26,474 nucleotides of DNA from Bacteroidaceae bacterium (GTDB lineage Bacteria > Bacteroidota > Bacteroidia > Bacteroidales > Bacteroidaceae). The stretch lies in assembly GCA_017466065.1 (NCBI GenBank), contig JAFTUV010000036.1:1-26474 (forward strand). Direction: 5' to 3'. Shown piece after piece: positions 1 through 6,900 of the stretch (within the stretch, counting starts at the first letter, position 1; every line of letters begins with the position of its first letter). A program made the position numbers and the translations under genes. Below the pieces are notes generated by a model. It was not told the DNA's origin, ran no database searches, and saw only the letters and a program-made list of their open reading frames with translations.

Positions 1-103
1 AGGTGACTTGGAAAGTAATATCGCTGCATAAGGGACATTTATGACAAAATCCATCTTTTTTAATTAAATCGGGATTCAGAGCCAAATATAAGGTAGTAAA
101 ACG
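1..103. other. Window edge with no gene that can be supported
   Basis: No complete gene is visible. In plus frame 2 the first ten codons read GDLESNIAA followed by TAA at 29-31, which could be the tail of a gene that starts outside the window, but nine residues cannot establish that. The rest is AT-rich and shows no recognisable motif. Confidence 0.3.
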
Positions 104-135
104 AAACCGGATCAAAAATGCTTTTGACCCGGCTT
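104..135 (-). terminator. Intrinsic terminator of the HD-domain gene
   Basis: Two ~15-nt arms (104-118 and 121-135) form a hairpin. Read on the minus strand, all positions pair if three G-U wobbles are allowed, and a short U-rich run (CGTTTTAC) follows. Read on the plus strand there is one A-C mismatch, but a better T-run follows (136-145), so it may also stop plus-strand transcripts. It lies 34 nt beyond the stop codon of the HD-domain gene. Confidence 0.7.
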
Positions 136-168
136 CTTTTTGTTTGTAATTCACTTGTGAGCCCCTCT

Positions 169-801
169 CTATGAATTCTTCTCTTCGTCGAATATGCGGT
201 TGAAGAGAGCAAGCAGGCTCTCTTTGTCGTCTATGATTCTTCTGAATTGCTGCAAACGCTCTGCATTGGGCGATTGCGGTATCCATAATTGCAGATAGCC
301 GTTGTGCCCGTATTTGTCGTTCAGATGTTGGCAGGCGCGCTCGTAGTGCTCTTGCCGGCTCTTTTCGGGGTAGTGGGCAAGGCCGTACTGTATGGTGCGG
401 CGCATAATGGTTTCACCATCAATGAGGCGGTCGGCCTCGGCAACAATCTTGCCGTATATAGTGCGGGGCGGTTGCTTGTTCGATGCCCGGTGGTCCTCTA
501 CGGCATCGGCAATTGTTGCAATCTGTTCTGCTGTGAAAATGGTTCTCAGGAATTTGTCTGTTCGCACTATGTGTGCCGAAACGGTGTGATGCTGTTCGCG
601 TCCTTCGCAAAGCCCTGTGTCGTGGAATGCGGCTATGGTGTACACCATATTTATATCGACATTGTAATGTGTGGCAAGTTGCAGGCTTTGTTCTATCACT
701 GTTGTTGCGTGATGTGTGTCGTGTGCCTTGTCGAAAAAGCGGTAGCGTGGCAGTATCTCTTCTTCGATGTATTCTTGCAGTTTGTGTATTATCTTCTCCA
801 T
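169..801 (-). CDS. HD-domain family predicted phosphohydrolase
   Basis: This 210-residue protein has the metal-binding pattern of the HD superfamily: His30/His31, the HD dyad His60-Asp61 in the motif FHDTG, and a distal Asp124 in AEADR. These proteins are metal-dependent phosphohydrolases of nucleotides or other phosphoesters. The substrate cannot be read from the sequence. No signal peptide or membrane segment is seen, so it is probably cytoplasmic. The open frame runs upstream to 879, but that longer start lies inside the terminator hairpin of the neighbouring gene. A promoter -7 box (822-829) also falls inside the extension, so the ATG at 801 is chosen. The gene appears to be transcribed alone and ends at its own terminator. 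Confidence 0.8.
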   Translation of the reverse strand: MEKIIHKLQEYIEEEILPRYRFFDKAHDTHHATTVIEQSLQLATHYNVDINMVYTIAAFHDTGLCEGREQHHTVSAHIVRTDKFLRTIFTAEQIATIADAVEDHRASNKQPPRTIYGKIVAEADRLIDGETIMRRTIQYGLAHYPEKSRQEHYERACQHLNDKYGHNGYLQLWIPQSPNAERLQQFRRIIDDKESLLALFNRIFDEEKNS

Positions 802-821
802 CGTGTCGTGCTTTTCTGCTG

Positions 822-829
822 CGAAGATA
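822..829 (-). promoter_or_regulatory. Bacteroidetes -7 promoter element for the HD-domain gene
   Basis: On the minus strand this reads TATCTTCG, the same form of the TA-N2-TTTG element seen before rpe, nrnA and hemW. It lies 20 nt upstream of the ATG at 801. No TTG is seen at the expected -33 distance, so the promoter may be weak or activator-dependent. It helps decide the start of the HD-domain gene. Confidence 0.6.
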
Positions 830-861
830 GTGCTTTTTAGTGTATTTATTGTTGAGCGGGT

Positions 862-908
862 AAAGATAAAAGGTCGCACCGGTAAAAGAGGTGCGACCTT
901 TTATCTTT
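862..908 (-). terminator. Perfect 19-bp palindromic terminator of the glycosidase gene
   Basis: The arms at 862-880 and 890-908 are exact reverse complements with a 9-nt loop. The distal arm ends in a T-rich run in either direction, so the hairpin can act on both strands. It lies 18 nt after the stop codon of the large minus-strand gene and directly before the promoter of the HD-domain gene. It therefore insulates the two co-directional genes. Confidence 0.88.
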
Positions 909-926
909 ATAGGTGGTAGTCTGTGG

Positions 927-3900
927 TTATTCCACAAATACCTTTTTACCGTTTATAATGTAGATGCCGGGAGCGTTTATTGTGCCCAGCTTGCGGCCGG
1001 TGAGGTCGAAGATTGTGCCGTTGAGGGCATTGTCTATAAGTGTATCTTCAATCTCTACAATGCCGGTTACATCGTCGTCGCTATTCTCGATGGCTGCCAG
1101 CAGGTTGTCGTATGCTGTTTGCAGGTCGGCGAGTGTGGCTTTGTACTCGGCAACGGTTTGCTCTATTGTCAGGGCGTTTGCCGATACTTCAACCTCGGCC
1201 TGTGCCGCTTCTACTGCATCGGCAACCTTTTCGCCGGGGTAGTTTATTACAGGCTCCTCGCTACGTGGTGTGAGCCCGAATTCTGCCATATGCCAGAATA
1301 TGTGCCCTCCGGCAGTTTTGTTGGTGGTTGTCACTGTTACGTAGAAACGGAGTGTGCTGTATGCGTTACCATTGCCTATCGTGCCCGATGTCCACTCGGC
1401 ACCATTCTCTATAATTCCGCCATTTTCGTTACGGGGCTCAACGGTTGCAATATCGGTGTAATCGCTGTCGTTGTTGCTACCTTGTATCTTGATGGTTTTG
1501 GGGTAGTCGCCAAGACCGCTGCCGGTGCGTGCCTGATAGTAGAATTTAAACTCCGAAACGGCATTCTCGTCACCAAGGTTCACTTCGATAAAGTGGTCGT
1601 CGTTGATGGCTGTTACCGCGTTGTTCCAGTTTGTGTGGAAGAAAGTACCGCTCTCTCCGTCGATGAGTGCGGGAACACCGCCGCCATCCTTTGACGAGTT
1701 GTAGTCGTTGTGGTCGGCGTTTGACCATATATAATAGTTCTCGCCTTCTGTAACAGTGAGAGTGGCCTCGTTGGCATAGTAGTCGTAGCACTGGTCGATG
1801 AGTTCTTCGGTTTTTGCTATCAATGTTTCAAGGGCGCTCTTGTCGACCTGTGTGGCATTGGAGAAGGTGATTACAATGTTGTCGCCTGCACTCGATGCAA
1901 TCTGATAACATTCGAGGCCGTTTACGGTTATTGCTTCACCAAGTGTAACGGCTGTTCCGTTGACGGTAACATCGGCATTGTCAATGCCGGCACATTTTAC
2001 ATAGCAGGGCTGGCCTTGGTTGTTGATGATGGTTACCTTGCTTGCCTGATTGCTGTCCCATTCGATGCTTACTGTGAAGTCGCCCACCGCTTTAAGGCCG
2101 CTTATGCTACCCTTGCTCCACTCTGTGGGGAGTGCGGGGAGAATGTCGATTACATCGGTGTGGCTCTGCAACAGCATTTCGTTGATACCCGATGTTGCAC
2201 CGAAGTTTCCGTCAATCTGGAAGGGTGCGTGCGAGTCGTAGAGGTTGTAGTAGATACCTCCGGCATATTGGTTGGTGCCGTAGCTTGTGGAGTGCTTCAA
2301 CGCCTTGCGCAAGATGGCGTGTGAACGGTCGCCCATAAGAGCACGTGCCCACAGGTTAATCTTCCAGCCCATTGACCAACCGGTCGATTCGTCGCCACGC
2401 AGCTTCATTGAATTGATTGCGGGCTCGAAATATTTGCTTGCGGGTGTCAGTTGTCCGAAGGGGAAGAGCGCCATAAGGTGTGACATATGGCGGTGGCTTC
2501 TGTCGTTCGATGCGGTGAAGGTGCTGTACTTCCACTCGCGCAGTATGCTGTCGCCTGTTGCAACATTGTTGTAGGTGCTGCCCCAGCTGCCGTCGTAAAC
2601 CTCGGTGGCAAGGCCCTTATCCATCTTTGTGAAGCGGTCTATGATAAGTTCATAGTCGGCCTCGGTGATGATGCCTGCTGCAACGCCACCCAGAATATCG
2701 GCTGCCTTTATGGTGTTGTCGAGGGCCTCCCACGCAATCTGCTGTGCGTGTGCCACTGCATTCTCTTCGTCGGGGCCGTGCTCGGGAGAGAACTCTCTGG
2801 GACACTCGTATGTGCCATCGGCTGCAAGAACCATACGGTCGGCCCAGAAGAGCGATGCTCCTTTCATTGCAGGGAAGGCTTTTGCGAGGAACTCCTTGTC
2901 GAGTGTGTAGCGGTAGTGCTGCCACAGGTGTGTTACGTACCAAGCGTTGGCAATAACGTAGTTGGGTGCAAAGCCGCTGATACCACCGAAAATGTTGTTC
3001 TCGGTGAGGCAGGTCCAGCTATCTTCGCGAACCGCTGTGTTTGTGCCGATCGAGTCGTTGAGCGATTTAACGGCATTGCTTGCCACACCTCTCCACTCGG
3101 GCTGTGCAGCCTCATTTATAATGTAGTTGAGGAAGGGCTCGTACATTTCGTTAAGGTTACCTGCCGACACGGGCCAGTAGTTCATCTGCACGTTGATGTT
3201 GGCGTGAATGTCGCTGTGCCAAGGGGGAGTGCAGGTGTTGTTCCAGATACCTTGCAGGTTGTTGGGGAGGTCGGCACCGCGTGACGATGCTATCGAGAGG
3301 TAGCGACCGTAGTTGTAGTACAACTGCTCCAACATAAGGTTGCGTTTGCCGCTTGCTGCGTTGTAGGCATCTATAAGCTCGTTGGTGGGGAGGTTGTTCT
3401 CTACTTCGTCGAGTTCAAGAACTACACGGTTAAAGAATTTCTGATGGTCGGCAACGTGGGCTGCATATACGGCGTCCCAGCCTCTCTCGGCAACAGCGTC
3501 GGCTTGTGCCTTGTTGTCGGCGGGGAGGTTCTCGGCATTGCCGTTGACGTGCGATGCGTCGTTGCCGATAAAATCGGTGCTACCAACAAGAACGATGAGC
3601 ACTTCGTCGGCTTCTTCAACAATTATTCCGTCGGCACCGGTAGATGTAAAACCACCTTTGGCAACAACTTTAAGTGTTGCATTGTAGCTCACTGTCTGCA
3701 ATTTGCCTGTGAATTGTGCATAGCCATTCGAATAGCTTGTTGTTGCTGAAACAGTGGGCTTGCCGCTTTCCATTGTGATGCGGAATGACAGCTTGCCGGC
3801 CTCCGATGCGGTTATTTTTGTTACAATGGCCTTGTCGGGGTTGCTGGTGATGTATTGTTTGGTATATTTTACACCGTTTACATCTTCGTAGGTTACGGTT

Positions 3901-6900
3901 CCTGTTGCTGTGGCGAGGTTAAGGTCGCGATAGTAGTTCTGCACGGGTTTTGTGCTGTTGTATGTGAAGTTACCGCTTATATCCTCGATGTAAACAGAGC
4001 CGAAGGGGAGATAGTAGCCGTATGAGTTGGGACCACCGCTCCACAGTGTCTTCTCGTTGAATAGAATCTCGTCTTTTGATACACCGCCAAAGAGTGATGC
4101 TCCTAATTGTCCGTTACCGAGGGGGAGTGAGTACTCCATCCAAGTGTTGGCAACCTTTGTTGCAGGGGCGGGCTGTGTGTACCAGAGAGTGAGCTTCTCC
4201 TCGGGTACATCGGGCGACGATGCTGCTACCTTGAATTCGGGATACACAATGTCGCTCTCGCTGATGAACTGCAAGGGGTTACCACTGTCGTTTGAATCCC
4301 AAAGGCCAATCTCCTTGCCGGCTCCTGCACCGCCGAACATATTAAATGCAGTGGTTGTGGAGCTTGCGTGCTGTATCTCAAAATAGAGGGGGTAGCTGCT
4401 GTTGGCTGTTGCCACAATCTTGAATCCTTGTGCGTCGGCAGTGGCGCTTGTTTTTACACGGCTGCCGTCGTAGGTGAGGTAGTTGCCATCCTTGTTTATA
4501 ATCTGGCAGCTGTTCTTTGTTCCCACAAGTTTCCACTTTTGAGAGTTGAGGTCGTCGATAGTAGCTGTCTGTATGTTGCTGCCGATACCTTTATCCTCGA
4601 TTACCCAACCACCGTTACCGAACTTGATGAAGTACCAGTAGCTGTTGCTGTCGTCGCTGAAATTGGGGAATGTGGGTTCGGCACTGATGAATGTTAAGGG
4701 GTTGTTGCTGTCGCCGGCTGTCCATACTCCCAGCTCTTTTCCGGTTCCTGTTCCTCCAAACTGGTTCATATAGCTGTTACCGGTTATACCGCTCAACTGT
4801 ATTTCGTAGTAGCCGGCATTGCTGTTCTCGTGCAGAATGAGGGTTGCTTTGTCGTCGGCCGATGCTGATGTGGCAAAGCGGCTGCCTGTGCTGTTCCAAG
4901 TGAGGTAGTTGCCACTCTTGTTCTTCATATAGAAGCCTGTTTCGTCGCCGACTAGTTGCCACAACTGTGCGTCGGTGTAGGATTTTTCGGCTGTCTGCAC
5001 ATTGCTGCCGGCGCCTTGGTCGGCAATTACAGCACTGCCGGTGAGGAATTGTGCCCACCAGTATGTAGGTTCTGCCTCGGTGGAGAAGAAAGGAATTTCT
5101 GTAACCTCGGGCTCCTCGCCTTCGAGTATGAAGGCTACGGGGTTACCGCTGTCGCCCGTGGTCCACTCGCTGATTTTCTTGCCCGAACCTGCGCCTTGAT
5201 ACATATTCATACAGCCTTCTGCACCGATGCGCTGAATTTCATAGGCTCCATCGTAGTTGCCGTTTGCAGTCTTGAATACACTCAATTCTACCTTGTTGGC
5301 CTCGGTTGTGGAGTAGAAGAACGATGTTTCGCTGCTGTATCCCAGCCAATTGCCGTTCTTGCTTTTCATATAGAAACTGTCGGGTGCTCCGATGAACTGC
5401 CAATATTGTGCATTGTCGCTGCCATCTTTGGACGCGGTGAGAGCATTTTGTTCTGCACCCTTGTCGGCCAAGGCCCAATTGCCATTCTGAAATACCACTT
5501 GGTACCACGCGGGGCTATCCTCGGTTGAGAAGATGGCAGGGTCTGTTGCAATGGTGGCGAGGCTTAAAAAAGATATTTGATTGGCATCGCCCAATATGTC
5601 GGCATCACCTACCGAGCCTGTGATTGCGCGGGTTGCTGTAATCTGGCTCATAGATTTGTTGGAGCCTTTACGCATAATCTCCCAGCTGCCTTTAATATTC
5701 TCGGTGAGTGTGAGGGCAGCTTTGTCGCTTTTGTCGGCAGTGGTGGTGTAGCGGTTGTTTGTTGCATCGTAGGCAAGGTAGTTGCCGAGTTTGCTCACAA
5801 GGTAGAAACCCTCTTTGTTTCCTACGATATTCCACAAACAGGCGTCGCTCTCTTCGGCTGTTGCTGTTGCAACATTGTTGCCTGCTCCTTGGTCGCAGAG
5901 TACATCGCCGCTGGCACTGAACTTAATCTGGTGCCACGCGGGGCTGCTCTCGCTTGCGAATGTAGGAGGAAGTGCCGAAAGTGCCTGATAAACATCGGCG
6001 GGGAGAATCTCTTTTAATTTAAGAGGCAGATACACCATAGAGTAGCCGCCGGGAGCCTCCTCGTAGTAGATTGCAAGTGTCTCCTTGTCGGGGAGAAGAG
6101 TCATTGACGAGTAAGCTGAATATGCATTTGAGATTGCAATCTTTGTCCATCCGCTCGATAGCTTTGTGGGAGTGTAATCGGCGGGGTCGTTGCTCAATAC
6201 CTTGTAGAATATGGCAACATTGCTGCGGTCGTTGCCGGTGGGAGCCGACTGGAAGAGTACGTTGCCCACGAGAATAGGCTCGCCATTGGTGCTGTTGCCA
6301 CCCCAAGCGAGGTCGCCAATATCGTTGGTCGAAACTTCACCAACCCAGCTGCCTTCACCCTTTTCGGCATCGGTGTAACGGAATACGTTGAAGTAACGGC
6401 CGCTGTATTTGCGGCTGCTCAATAGTACACTGCCGTCGGGAAGTTCCTCGCACTTGGGCTCGTTGCCATATTTCGAGGGGCAGTTGTCGTAACCGAGCTC
6501 TCCAAGGAGATTCCAAGTTTTTCCGAAGTCGTCGGAGTAGATGGCGTAGTTGTGGTGCTGTCTGTTTGTCATTGTTACCACCCACACTGCGCAATAGATG
6601 CGGTAGTGGGTGCCCACCTTGATTTTGCTACTTTGTGCTATGCGGCCTGCGCCGATGAACATAGAGCTTGAATGTACAGTACCTTCGCTGTCTTTGAACA
6701 GGGGGTAAAGGTCGTATGTAACCTCTTCGGGCTCACCAACTTCCCACTCCTTTGTACTTTCGTTGAATTTTATGTAAAGGCGTGCTACACGGTTGGGGTT
6801 TTCGGGATTTTCATCGGTGCCCGAGCCGTAGTTGCCGTCCCAGCAGGTGCGGTTACCGCAAACGCTCATTACAAGCACTTCGTTGCTCTCGCGGTCGGCA

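Noticed and set aside
891..1694. 267-residue plus-strand frame starting in the 862-908 palindrome
   Set aside because: Its MRPFIF start mirrors the other strand only because the hairpin is palindromic. The frame is antisense to the glycosidase C-terminus.
2487..3284. 265-residue hydrophobic plus-strand frame inside the glycosidase gene
   Set aside because: It is Cys- and Val-rich and antisense to the GH95 catalytic core. It shows no membrane protein pattern or promoter.
4203..5960. Possible assembly artefact from collapsed or duplicated repeats in the glycosidase gene
   Set aside because: The four modules are well diverged at DNA level and the reading frame is intact throughout, so misassembly by repeat joining is unlikely.
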